DNA of 16,349 nt, taken from positions 1 through 16,349 of the forward strand of contig QMZM01000013.1 in NCBI GenBank assembly GCA_003663175.1, given 5' to 3'. Under the pieces are notes generated by a model. The model was given only the letters and a program-made list of their open reading frames with translations, did not search any database and was not told the origin of the DNA. The position numbers were made by a program, and so were the translations under genes. Source of the stretch: Candidatus Altarchaeales archaeon. Lineage in GTDB: Archaea > Altiarchaeota > Altiarchaeia > IMC4 > QMZM01. Positions within the stretch are counted from its first letter, which is position 1; each line of letters opens with the position of its first letter. Shown here piece after piece: positions 1-5,520 of the stretch.

Positions 1-90
1 ATGACATATTTAAAATCTATCAATTTATATAGAATAATGTTCAATATATTATATTCTAAAATGTCTAATATTGGTTGGGAGGGCGGTGAA

Positions 91-1107
91 GTGAAAAACA
101 AAAATAAATTTGGCATATGTGTAGGTATCTTCGCATTACTGTTTTTTGTTTCATTGGTAAATGCCACGGAACTTGAGATCTTCTATGATGGCAATAATTT
201 TACAAATGGCATGATAGTCAATTCAAGATATGATGTGCGTGTTGAATTTGATGACCCCGATGCCATTGGAGGCGCCCTGAGTAAGGTTAAAATATATTGG
301 TGGAATGATACATTTTATTCTGGCAAATTCAAATTAAGGGTTATTGATAAAAATTCAAATTATTCTATAGAGACGGATTCTATACAAAATATGCTGGGGA
401 AGTGGCAGACGATCGATACATCAAATCTAAATTTCATAGTCAATGGACCGTTCTATATTGAAATCCACAATTGTGAAGGGAGGGTTGCGGTTGGTATGGA
501 CGAATCCGATGATTCGGGACATTCATTCCATTACGGATTTAACACAACCTGGGTCCCAGTTTCTGACATTGGCTGGCCATGTGACCTTGGCATAAGGGCA
601 TTTGTGAAATTATCTGATGAGGCAGCTGAAACAACAACGGCAACTGTGGTCGAGAGAGACGGGGGAGGAGGGAATACACGCGCCACCAATATTGGGAAAC
701 CCAAACCAAGTTGCTTCGATGGCATACAGAACTGTCATGATAATGCATGTGAAGAGGGAATTGACTGCGGTGGACCTTGCCAGCCGTGTCCCTCCTGCTT
801 TGATGGGATTCAGAATCAGGGAGAGGAGGGAGTTGACTGTGGAGGACCTTGCGAGCCATGTGTCACTACCACAACATCAACTACAACCGTCTTAACAACG
901 ACCTCAATTCGGACAACCCTCGAAACCTCATCCACATTGACCGGGGGGGAAACCACAACACTTGAAGAAACTACCATAGTTGAAACTCCACTTGTTGGAA
1001 GAGCTATTGGTACAACTGTCCAAAATAATCTAATCACATTGCTGATAATATTCATATCTCTAATTGCATTCATTATATTCAGACGAAGGAGGAAAAATGA
1101 AAAATAA
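91..1107 (+). CDS. Secreted membrane-anchored surface protein with two Cys-rich repeats and a Thr-rich stalk
   Basis: About 338 aa. I start it at the GTG at 91, which has GGAGG at 79-83 upstream and puts a signal peptide at the N-terminus (basic MKNKNK, then a hydrophobic run ending near VNA-TE); the frame is also open upstream of this. Residues ~27-180 look like a beta-rich extracellular domain with several N-X-S/T sequons. Residues ~206-258 hold two Cys-rich repeats of the form SCFDGIQN...G(I/V)DCGGPC.PC; the first has an extra Cys pair. A Thr/Ser-rich stalk follows (~259-300), then one membrane helix (~312-331) and an RRRRK tail. This is the layout of an archaeal cell-surface protein with a glycosylated stalk anchored by its C-terminus. 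I infer extracellular location; ligand or function is unknown. It overlaps the next gene by 11 nt. Confidence 0.8.
   Translation: MKNKNKFGICVGIFALLFFVSLVNATELEIFYDGNNFTNGMIVNSRYDVRVEFDDPDAIGGALSKVKIYWWNDTFYSGKFKLRVIDKNSNYSIETDSIQNMLGKWQTIDTSNLNFIVNGPFYIEIHNCEGRVAVGMDESDDSGHSFHYGFNTTWVPVSDIGWPCDLGIRAFVKLSDEAAETTTATVVERDGGGGNTRATNIGKPKPSCFDGIQNCHDNACEEGIDCGGPCQPCPSCFDGIQNQGEEGVDCGGPCEPCVTTTTSTTTVLTTTSIRTTLETSSTLTGGETTTLEETTIVETPLVGRAIGTTVQNNLITLLIIFISLIAFIIFRRRRKNEK
706..861 (+). repeat. Two tandem Cys-rich coding repeats
   Basis: Two tandem in-frame units of 84 nt (706-789) and 72 nt (790-861) encode the CFDGIQN/DCGGPC modules of the surface protein. The first carries a 4-residue insertion with an added Cys pair (NCHDNAC). 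Six or more Cys per module suggests a disulfide-stabilised extracellular fold. Confidence 0.8.
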
Positions 1108-1375
1108 ATTGATTGTATTAGTTTTGCTGGTGTTTTCAATTAGTTTGGTGGATGGTAAATGCTGTGATTGTGTTGTGAATCCGAGGGGTTGTGGGGGCTC
1201 CACGACAACCACCATAACCGTTACTACAACATCCACAACGACCACCACAACAATATTTGATGTTCCCCCCGCAGCAGAATTTGCGAATGATACAATCGTA
1301 CTTGCAATCTTGTTAACGAGTCCCGCACTTACATATCTACTAGTGAAGGCGAAACAAGAAAAATTCACGAAGTGA
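1097..1375 (+). CDS. Small secreted membrane protein with Cys cluster and Thr-rich stalk
   Basis: 92 aa, ATG at 1097 with a GGAGG Shine-Dalgarno at 1088-1092. It overlaps the upstream stop codon by 11 nt, so translation is probably coupled. Visible in order: signal peptide (~1-20, MKNK then hydrophobic, ending DG), a compact Cys cluster with the pattern CCDC...C, an almost pure Thr tract (~35-52), then a C-terminal hydrophobic helix (~62-82) and a Lys-rich tail. It is a miniature of the upstream surface protein: same export signal, Cys region, Thr stalk, anchor and basic tail, but without the large beta domain. I recognise no family. The pair may form one surface complex, or the small one may be an accessory or decoration protein; both ideas are inference from context. 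Confidence 0.72.
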   Translation: MKNKLIVLVLLVFSISLVDGKCCDCVVNPRGCGGSTTTTITVTTTSTTTTTTIFDVPPAAEFANDTIVLAILLTSPALTYLLVKAKQEKFTK

Positions 1376-1429
1376 ACCAGACAAAATTCACCTAAGTGAA
1401 TTTTGAGTGCCAATTCACAGAGTGAATTG
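1364..1429. repeat. Three successive TTCAC/GTGAA hairpins
   Basis: Three inverted repeats share the TTCAC...GTGAA core. The first, 1364-1376, has a 5-bp stem and GAA loop and spans the stop codon of the small surface protein. The second, 1383-1404, has a perfect 9-bp stem AAAATTCAC and 4-nt loop. The third, 1411-1429, has a perfect 8-bp stem CAATTCAC and AGA loop; flanking TGC/GCA adds 3 bp with one bulged A. They lie in the convergent gap between the surface-protein pair and nadK, so transcription termination or mRNA 3' end protection is plausible. Confidence 0.8.
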
Positions 1430-1441
1430 AGCATTTTTATG

Positions 1442-1470
1442 CCGAAGATAAAGTATACTTTATCTTACGG
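1442..1470. repeat. 22-bp perfect palindrome with CCG/CGG extension
   Basis: 1445-1466 is a perfect 22-bp palindrome whose half-site is AAGATAAAGTA. CCG (1442-1444) and CGG (1468-1470) extend it to 14 paired positions with one unpaired A. It sits 8 nt past the nadK stop codon (minus strand) and is followed on that strand by AAAAATGC rather than a long T tract. It may be part of a bidirectional terminator or a protein-binding site. Confidence 0.75.
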
Positions 1471-1478
1471 AAATAAGA

Positions 1479-2303
1479 TTATACACTCACCCTCTTTTTT
1501 CTAATGTTTATATATTCATAAGAGAAATTTCTTGAGAATCTTATGAACCTTGCCACCCTCTCAGCCTTCTCAATCTCCACTCTTTGATTCTGCCCTAATT
1601 CCATTATGAGCATGCCATCCAGGACGAGGATCGAGTCCGTGTTTTTTCTTATCTGGGATATCGTTATTTTTGAGTTGTTAGGCACTACAATTGGACCCTG
1701 CTCTAAGAGAAAGGAATTCATGGGGACTATTGAAAATGTCTCACTCTCTTTGTGTAATATTGGACCACCCAAGGCTATAGAGTGTCCCGTTGAGCCCGTC
1801 GGTGTTGCTACAAGAACTCCATCTGCCCTAAATCTTGCTATTTCAATTCCATCTAAGTGAATTTCAAATTCTAATAGTTGGGAGGGTTTCCTTGCAATTA
1901 TCAATGCGTCGTTGAGTGCTTCGTATTTCTTATTTATCTTTAATTTAATTCTCTCATCTATGAAGAATTTCCCATTAAGAAGCATTTTGAATTTTTCTTC
2001 AAATTCATCAACATTTACCTCCGCTAAGTATCCGACCCTACCGGCATTTATTCCAAGGATTAATGGCTCATCTTCAATCTCATTTATCGTCCACAGGATC
2101 GTCCCATCGCCGCCAATAACAACGGCCAAGTCGACATCCATTTCTCTCACATCAACTCCTCTATCCCCAATTTTCTTAGCGGTTATTGGGTCGAGGAGGA
2201 GAGAAAAATCGTGCCCGCTCAGAATTTGAAATACTCTCCTTGTTATGGCGTTATTTATCTTTGGGTGCGAGACTAAACCGACCTTAGAAATTCTTAAATT
2301 CAT
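1479..2303 (-). CDS. nadK: NAD(+) kinase
   Basis: 274 aa, normal length for an archaeal/bacterial ATP-NAD kinase, which phosphorylates NAD to NADP in the cytosol. The GGDGT motif is at residues 64-68 (D66 is the catalytic/metal Asp), the NE/D-type motif appears as ALNDA (N131, D132), and the conserved TPTGST region is at 168-172, followed by GHSIALGGPI. In most homologues the residues after GST are A-Y; here they are G-H, a mild departure close to the nucleotide site. The ATG at 2303 lies 27 nt after the stop of the PRC-barrel gene, so the two are probably cotranscribed; no clear Shine-Dalgarno is seen. The divergent nadX gene serves the same NAD(P) supply. Confidence 0.95.
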   Translation of the reverse strand: MNLRISKVGLVSHPKINNAITRRVFQILSGHDFSLLLDPITAKKIGDRGVDVREMDVDLAVVIGGDGTILWTINEIEDEPLILGINAGRVGYLAEVNVDEFEEKFKMLLNGKFFIDERIKLKINKKYEALNDALIIARKPSQLLEFEIHLDGIEIARFRADGVLVATPTGSTGHSIALGGPILHKESETFSIVPMNSFLLEQGPIVVPNNSKITISQIRKNTDSILVLDGMLIMELGQNQRVEIEKAERVARFIRFSRNFSYEYINIRKKRVSV

Positions 2304-2330
2304 GATAAAGAATTTTTTTATTAGAAAATT

Positions 2331-2597
2331 CTATACTCTCCTGCCCTCCCTTCTGGGGTCCTTCTTACAGATTATTATGTCCCCGACCCTGAGTATATCT
2401 GAATACGGTATCGTCTCCTCCTGAAGAACTCTTCTTATATCCGTTCCAGCCAACTCTCTTGGCTTAAATGGCCTAAGACTTAATTGCATTATCTCCCCCT
2501 TCTCAAGATTTAGAATTATATCCCCCACCTTGCCAACATATTCCGCCTTTTCTGTAAATATGTCCATCCCGTAAATCTCGGATAATCTCTTACTCAT
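2331..2597 (-). CDS. Small PRC-barrel domain protein (CdpB-like)
   Basis: 88 aa from the ATG at 2597 (MSKRLSEIYGM). An upstream GTG at 2633 would add 12 residues not expected for the family. The whole protein is one PRC-barrel: KRLSEIYGMDI, a GKVGDIILN-type strand turn, then IPYSDILRVGDIIICK. Stand-alone PRC-barrel proteins are widespread in archaea; in Haloferax the CdpB1/CdpB2 proteins of this class act with FtsZ/SepF in cell division. Whether this one is a division protein or another PRC-barrel (RNA processing or an unknown role) cannot be told from the sequence. It is the first gene of a probable operon with nadK. The short Arg-rich C-terminus (RREGRRV) is basic. Confidence 0.85.
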   Translation of the reverse strand: MSKRLSEIYGMDIFTEKAEYVGKVGDIILNLEKGEIMQLSLRPFKPRELAGTDIRRVLQEETIPYSDILRVGDIIICKKDPRREGRRV

Positions 2598-2612
2598 TTT
2601 AATCCTTTTGCA

Positions 2613-2627
2613 ATATATTAAATTATG
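2613..2627 (-). promoter_or_regulatory. Possible TATA element for the PRC-barrel/nadK operon
   Basis: On the minus strand the AT-rich stretch ATAATTTAATATATT lies about 16-30 nt before the ATG at 2597. No strong Shine-Dalgarno follows, so a leaderless or very short-leader transcript is likely. Confidence 0.35.
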
Positions 2628-2807
2628 TAACACTTAGATATAAAAAATGATAAGGATTATTGGGGCATCTCATGTTTTGGAGTGGGGGGTTGGAAGTGTC
2701 TTGATAAACAGATATGATGAGTTGTTAATTGGAGATGTTTTCCCGAGCCTCGATTTTAGAAGATTAGGTGACTTCTTGAAATGGAGCGTTGGCTGTGTGG
2801 AGGGGGG

Positions 2808-3025
2808 GTCGTTTCCTGTATTCGGTGGTGCGGGATTGTCTCCTGTTTTTTTGGTGGAGGAGGTGGAGTCGTTTCCCGTATTCGTTGGTGCGGGACTGCC
2901 CAATATTTTTTTGGGGGATGGAAGTTGGATGGAGGAGTCGTTTCCCGTATTCCATGGTGTGGGTTTGTCTCTCGTTTTTTTGGAGGATGAGAGGAGGGGG
3001 AAGTCGTTCCATGTATTCGATGGGA
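2808..3025 (+). repeat. Four-unit G-rich tandem repeat
   Basis: Units start at 2808, 2868, 2937 and 3003, with lengths 60, 69 and 66 bp; the fourth is truncated. Each opens with GTCGTTTCCYGTATTC (the fourth reads GTCGTTCCATGTATTC), followed in units 1-3 by TGGTGYGGG, a TG(T/C)(C)-rich stretch, a run of about seven T, and a G/A-rich linker. All unit lengths are multiples of three. Units 1-3 are about 70-80% alike by eye and the linkers vary most. A fifth copy of the opening core lies inverted at 5466-5486. Confidence 0.85.
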
Positions 3026-3070
3026 GTGATCGGCATATCTCAAGCCCACTTAATAAGACAGATTCTAAAA

Positions 3071-3850
3071 ATGCTTAAGATTTCAATAATTGGTTGTGGG
3101 AACATTGGCAGTTTTTTATTAAAATCCGTTAAGAATAAAATCTTAGAGTGTGAGGTCGTTTCTGTCCTTGACAAGGATGTGGAGAGGGTGGAAAAGCTCA
3201 GGAGAGAATTGAATATGAAATTTAATATCGCAAGGAATATTAATGAATTAATTAAAAATTCTAATTTGGTTGTTGAGGCGGCATCTCAGGATGCGGTAAG
3301 AGAGTATTCTGCCGAGATTCTTGAATCTGGATGTAGTTTGATGATAATGAGCGTTGGAGCCCTGGTTGATAATGAATTTTTTAATAGATTAAGGGATATA
3401 TGCATAAGAAGGAATGTGAAGATCTACATTCCCTCTGGTGCAGTTGCGGGGATCGATGGATTAAAGGCAGCAAGGCTTTCGAGGATAAATTCCGTTTCCA
3501 TGACAACTAGGAAGAATCCAAGAGCACTAAATCTACCCGACTCGTCAAAGAAAATTGTTTATGAGGGGAGCGCCGGGGAAGGAATTAAAAAATTTCCAGA
3601 AAATGTTAATGTCGCCGCAACTGTTAGCATGGCCGGGATCGGGATAGAGAATACAAAACTAAGGATAATATCTGATCCGGAAATTAATGACAATGTTCAT
3701 GAGATCCACGTGTATTGGGATTTTGGGGAATTTAAAATTAAGATGAAGAATCTCCCATCAAAGGAAAATCCAAAAACGAGTTTTATTGCTGCGCTATCTG
3801 CCATTGCCATGCTGAAGAGAATCTCCGAGCCCGTTGAGATTGGAACATGA
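3071..3850 (+). CDS. nadX: L-aspartate dehydrogenase
   Basis: 259 aa from the ATG at 3071 (MLKISIIGCGNIG), matching the family length; the frame is open further upstream only because of the G-rich repeat. NAD(P)-dependent oxidation of L-aspartate to iminoaspartate, the first step of quinolinate and NAD synthesis where NadB is absent. Seen: Rossmann GCGNIG at 8-13, VVEAASQDAV at 67-76, the SVGAL and PSGAVAGIDGLKA segments, TTRKNP at 145-150, EGSAGEGIKKFP, and NVHEIHV with H210 and H213, where the family has its catalytic His. The C-terminal segment LPSKENPKTS is also typical. The divergent nadK makes NADP from the eventual product. The nearest AT-rich element (CTTAATAAG, ~3049-3057) is rather close to the ATG for a TATA box, so the promoter is unclear. 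Confidence 0.95.
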   Translation: MLKISIIGCGNIGSFLLKSVKNKILECEVVSVLDKDVERVEKLRRELNMKFNIARNINELIKNSNLVVEAASQDAVREYSAEILESGCSLMIMSVGALVDNEFFNRLRDICIRRNVKIYIPSGAVAGIDGLKAARLSRINSVSMTTRKNPRALNLPDSSKKIVYEGSAGEGIKKFPENVNVAATVSMAGIGIENTKLRIISDPEINDNVHEIHVYWDFGEFKIKMKNLPSKENPKTSFIAALSAIAMLKRISEPVEIGT

Positions 3851-3865
3851 GACACGATTAAGGGG

Positions 3866-3880
3866 AGTTAGGCACTACAT
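3866..3880 (+). repeat. 15-bp repeat, inverted copy at 5400-5414
   Basis: AGTTAGGCACTACAT lies 16 nt after the nadX stop codon. Its exact reverse complement is at 5400-5414, directly after the serB stop codon. A 13-bp version (GTTAGGCACTACA) is at 1677-1689 inside nadK. Confidence 0.6.
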
Positions 3881-3890
3881 AATCGGCACA

Positions 3891-3900
3891 ATTTATAAAC
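3891..3900 (+). promoter_or_regulatory. TATA box for the OB-fold/serB pair
   Basis: ATTTATAAAC is centred about 26-27 nt before the ATG at 3922, with no Shine-Dalgarno between. This is the spacing of a leaderless archaeal promoter. Confidence 0.55.
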
Positions 3901-3921
3901 TTCTCTACTTAAAAATTAAAA

Positions 3922-4215
3922 ATGCAAATAAAGGATTTGAAACCAAATTCACCAATTGATGAGATTGAGGTCGTGGTGGAGAGTATTGAAGAGCCAAGAG
4001 AATTTATAAGTTATCGTGGCAGGGGAAGGGTTGTAAACGCGAGTGTTAGAGACGAAACCGGAAGAGTTAAATTAACTCTATGGAATGACGATGTTGATAG
4101 GATATCCCCCGGGAGCAGGGTTAGGATAGAGAACGGTTGGGCGAGGGAGTACAGAGGAGAGCTCCAGATAGGCGTTGGCAAATTCGGTAAACTATTTGTT
4201 AAGGATGCAAGATAA
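3922..4215 (+). CDS. Single OB-fold ssDNA/RNA-binding protein (SSB/RPA-like)
   Basis: 97 aa. The protein is one OB fold of the crenarchaeal SSB/RPA70 kind: an N-terminal IKDLKPN segment, VVNASVRDETGRVKLTLWND at ~38-56 (the diagnostic D-E-T-G-R-(V/I)-x-(L/V)-(T/V)-L-W strand-turn), then RIENGWAREYRGELQIGVGKFGKL. It lacks the acidic or disordered C-terminal tail and the zinc-finger domain of larger archaeal RPA subunits, so it may be a minimal SSB or a partner of another RPA subunit. It probably binds single-stranded DNA; RNA binding is possible. Its stop codon lies 11 nt inside the serB frame, so the two are likely translated together although their functions are unrelated. Confidence 0.88.
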   Translation: MQIKDLKPNSPIDEIEVVVESIEEPREFISYRGRGRVVNASVRDETGRVKLTLWNDDVDRISPGSRVRIENGWAREYRGELQIGVGKFGKLFVKDAR

Positions 4216-5398
4216 TTTGTTTGTTATAACCGTATTGGGCAGGGATAGAAAGGGCTTGGTCGCAGAGATTTCTGGCAGGTTGGCTGAAAATAATGTGAAT
4301 ATTGTTGATATTGAACAGAGTGTAATTCACGGTTTATTCTCGATGTTTATGCTGGTTGATGTATCTAAATCTGAGGTAAGTATTAATGAACTAAAGTGTC
4401 AACTCTATAACACCGCAGAGAAAATGGGATTAGATTTGAACTTCATTCCAATTTCTGAATATGAATATGAAGAAGAGGGTGACGCGGAGGGAATCTATAA
4501 GATCACAATATTTGGTAAAGACAAACCAGGAATTGTTGCTTCTCTCTCGAAAAGATTATTTGAATTGGGATTGAATATTGAGCATATAAAGATGATCGCC
4601 CGTGGTAATTTGTTAGCAATGGACATGCTCGTTGATGCTGGGGATAGTGGAATCGACATAGATAGATTAAGGAGGGAGATGCTCGGAGTTGGGGAAGAGA
4701 TAGGTGTGGATATAATTGTCCAGCCATTTGATGCAACGAGATTTAGGAAGAGGCTCGTTGTATTTGATATGGATGGTACCCTTATCGATGGAGAAATTAT
4801 TGATGAATTGGCGAATGCCGTTGGAAAAGAAAAGGAGGTATCCAAGATAACATCTCTTGGTATGAATGGTAAGATAGATTTTGAGGAATCATTAAGGAGA
4901 AGGGTAAAGTTGCTTAGGGGTGTTGATGAAAGGACATTAAGAGAGATAAGAGATAATATGAGATTAACTCCGGGCTCGGAGGAATTGATCAGGGTTTTGA
5001 AAAGGATTGGTTATAAGTTAGCATTAATAAGTGGTGGATTTACATATTTTGCCAATGTATTCAAGGAGAGATTTGGATTTGATTATGTATATGCAAATAA
5101 ATTGGTTATAAAGAATGGAAAATTGACTGGCGAGATTGATGGTAAAATAATAGACTCGAAGAGGAAGGCAGAAATTATGGAGGAACTGGCAAGGAAGGAA
5201 AATATAAGTATGGATGATATAATTGCAATTGGTGATGGAGCAAATGATAGGATAATGTTAAAAAATGCTGGCTTGGGGATTGCGTTCAATCCAAAGGAAA
5301 TTCTAAGAAAAGAGGCGGACGGAATTATATCAAAGGAAAATTTAAAGGGACTGATGTACTGCTTGGGCGTTACTGATGATGATTTACGAAGTCTGTAG
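4205..5398 (+). CDS. serB: Phosphoserine phosphatase with two N-terminal ACT domains
   Basis: 397 aa from the ATG at 4205, 11 nt inside the OB-fold gene. An in-frame TTG at 4175 is possible but adds residues outside the ACT fold. Hydrolyses O-phosphoserine to serine, the last step of the phosphorylated serine pathway. Two ACT domains (~4-78 and ~97-175, each opening with a G.D(R/K)(K/P)G(L/I)VA turn) precede an HAD domain. HAD motif I is DMDGT (D188 nucleophile, D190), motif II is LISGGF, and motif III is GDGANDRIML. The cap begins with GEIIDELA as in SerB. Double-ACT SerB proteins are also known in mycobacteria (SerB2); the ACT pair probably binds an amino acid for feedback control. Confidence 0.94.
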   Translation: MQDNLFVITVLGRDRKGLVAEISGRLAENNVNIVDIEQSVIHGLFSMFMLVDVSKSEVSINELKCQLYNTAEKMGLDLNFIPISEYEYEEEGDAEGIYKITIFGKDKPGIVASLSKRLFELGLNIEHIKMIARGNLLAMDMLVDAGDSGIDIDRLRREMLGVGEEIGVDIIVQPFDATRFRKRLVVFDMDGTLIDGEIIDELANAVGKEKEVSKITSLGMNGKIDFEESLRRRVKLLRGVDERTLREIRDNMRLTPGSEELIRVLKRIGYKLALISGGFTYFANVFKERFGFDYVYANKLVIKNGKLTGEIDGKIIDSKRKAEIMEELARKENISMDDIIAIGDGANDRIMLKNAGLGIAFNPKEILRKEADGIISKENLKGLMYCLGVTDDDLRSL

Positions 5399-5399
5399 A

Positions 5400-5414
5400 A
5401 TGTAGTGCCTAACT
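5400..5414 (-). repeat. 15-bp repeat, inverted copy of 3866-3880
   Basis: Exact reverse complement of 3866-3880, beginning 2 nt after the serB stop codon. With its partner it brackets the OB-fold and serB genes. Confidence 0.6.
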
Positions 5415-5435
5415 ACTTCAGCACGGAACAAAAAC

Positions 5436-5463
5436 TTCAACACAAAATAAAATTAAAAAATCT
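5436..5463 (-). terminator. T-rich terminator of the LonB-like ATPase gene
   Basis: On the minus strand, 58 nt past the stop at 5521, come T-rich tracts (TTTTTTAATTTTATTTTG). This is the usual oligo-T form of archaeal intrinsic termination. The convergent serB gene ends just beyond. Confidence 0.45.
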
Positions 5464-5465
5464 GG

Positions 5466-5486
5466 GAATACAGGAAACGACCCCCC
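5466..5486 (-). repeat. Inverted distant copy of the nadX-upstream repeat
   Basis: A 21-bp exact reverse-complement match to 2803-2823 (six G plus the core GTCGTTTCCTGTATTC). It sits in the gap between the convergent serB and LonB-like genes, 2.6 kb from the array. The match stops sharply on one side; on the other it continues only with a one-base change in G-run length. Confidence 0.85.
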
Positions 5487-5520
5487 TCTTGGTCTATTCC
5501 TTATCTCGTTGAATAATCTT

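Larger units (their letters stand above)
2598..3070. other. 473-bp divergent intergenic region upstream of nadX
   Basis: This region separates the divergent PRC-barrel and nadX genes. No protein family is recognisable. The plus strand is unusually G-rich with homopolymer T runs, so several frames are open by lack of stops, including one from an ATG at 2647 to 3078. That frame is the only one in which the 60/69/66-nt repeats read as similar peptides (SFPVF.G.GLS.VFL), but the ATG abuts an A/T run without a Shine-Dalgarno or a properly spaced TATA, and the frame runs 8 nt into nadX. I leave it as intergenic with a tandem repeat. Confidence 0.6.

Noticed and set aside
531..895. Open frames on both strands across the Cys/Thr-rich part of the surface protein
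   Set aside because: They are by-products of biased composition; the plus frame with signal peptide, Cys modules and anchor explains the region.
1060..1434. Antisense Val-rich open frames opposite the Thr tracts
   Set aside because: ACN threonine codons read as GTN valine on the other strand; no start signal and no domain.
1677..1689. Third copy of the GTTAGGCACTACA repeat inside nadK
   Set aside because: It encodes the VVPNN stretch of the enzyme, so the match may be chance; not listed as its own element.
2808..3025. CRISPR array
   Set aside because: Units have a short imperfect core and the so-called spacers are themselves similar G/T-rich sequence; only four units and no cas gene nearby.
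2789..3070. Longer nadX with an N-terminal extension
   Set aside because: The extension reads Trp/Arg/Phe-rich repeat sequence with no family support; the Rossmann strand starts right after the ATG at 3071.
2647..3078. Protein gene reading SFPVF repeats
   Set aside because: No Shine-Dalgarno or correctly placed TATA, no family resemblance, overlaps the nadX start, and several frames are open here because the sequence is G-rich. Kept only as a finding.
4175..4204. TTG start for serB, 10 codons upstream
   Set aside because: It lies deep in the OB-fold gene and adds residues before the ACT fold; the ATG at 4205 gives the expected N-terminus.
5399..5520. Remnant of a LonB protease domain after the ATPase stop codon
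   Set aside because: The gap is AT-rich, only ~120 bp, and contains a T-rich terminator and two short repeats; no Ser-Lys protease motif in any frame.
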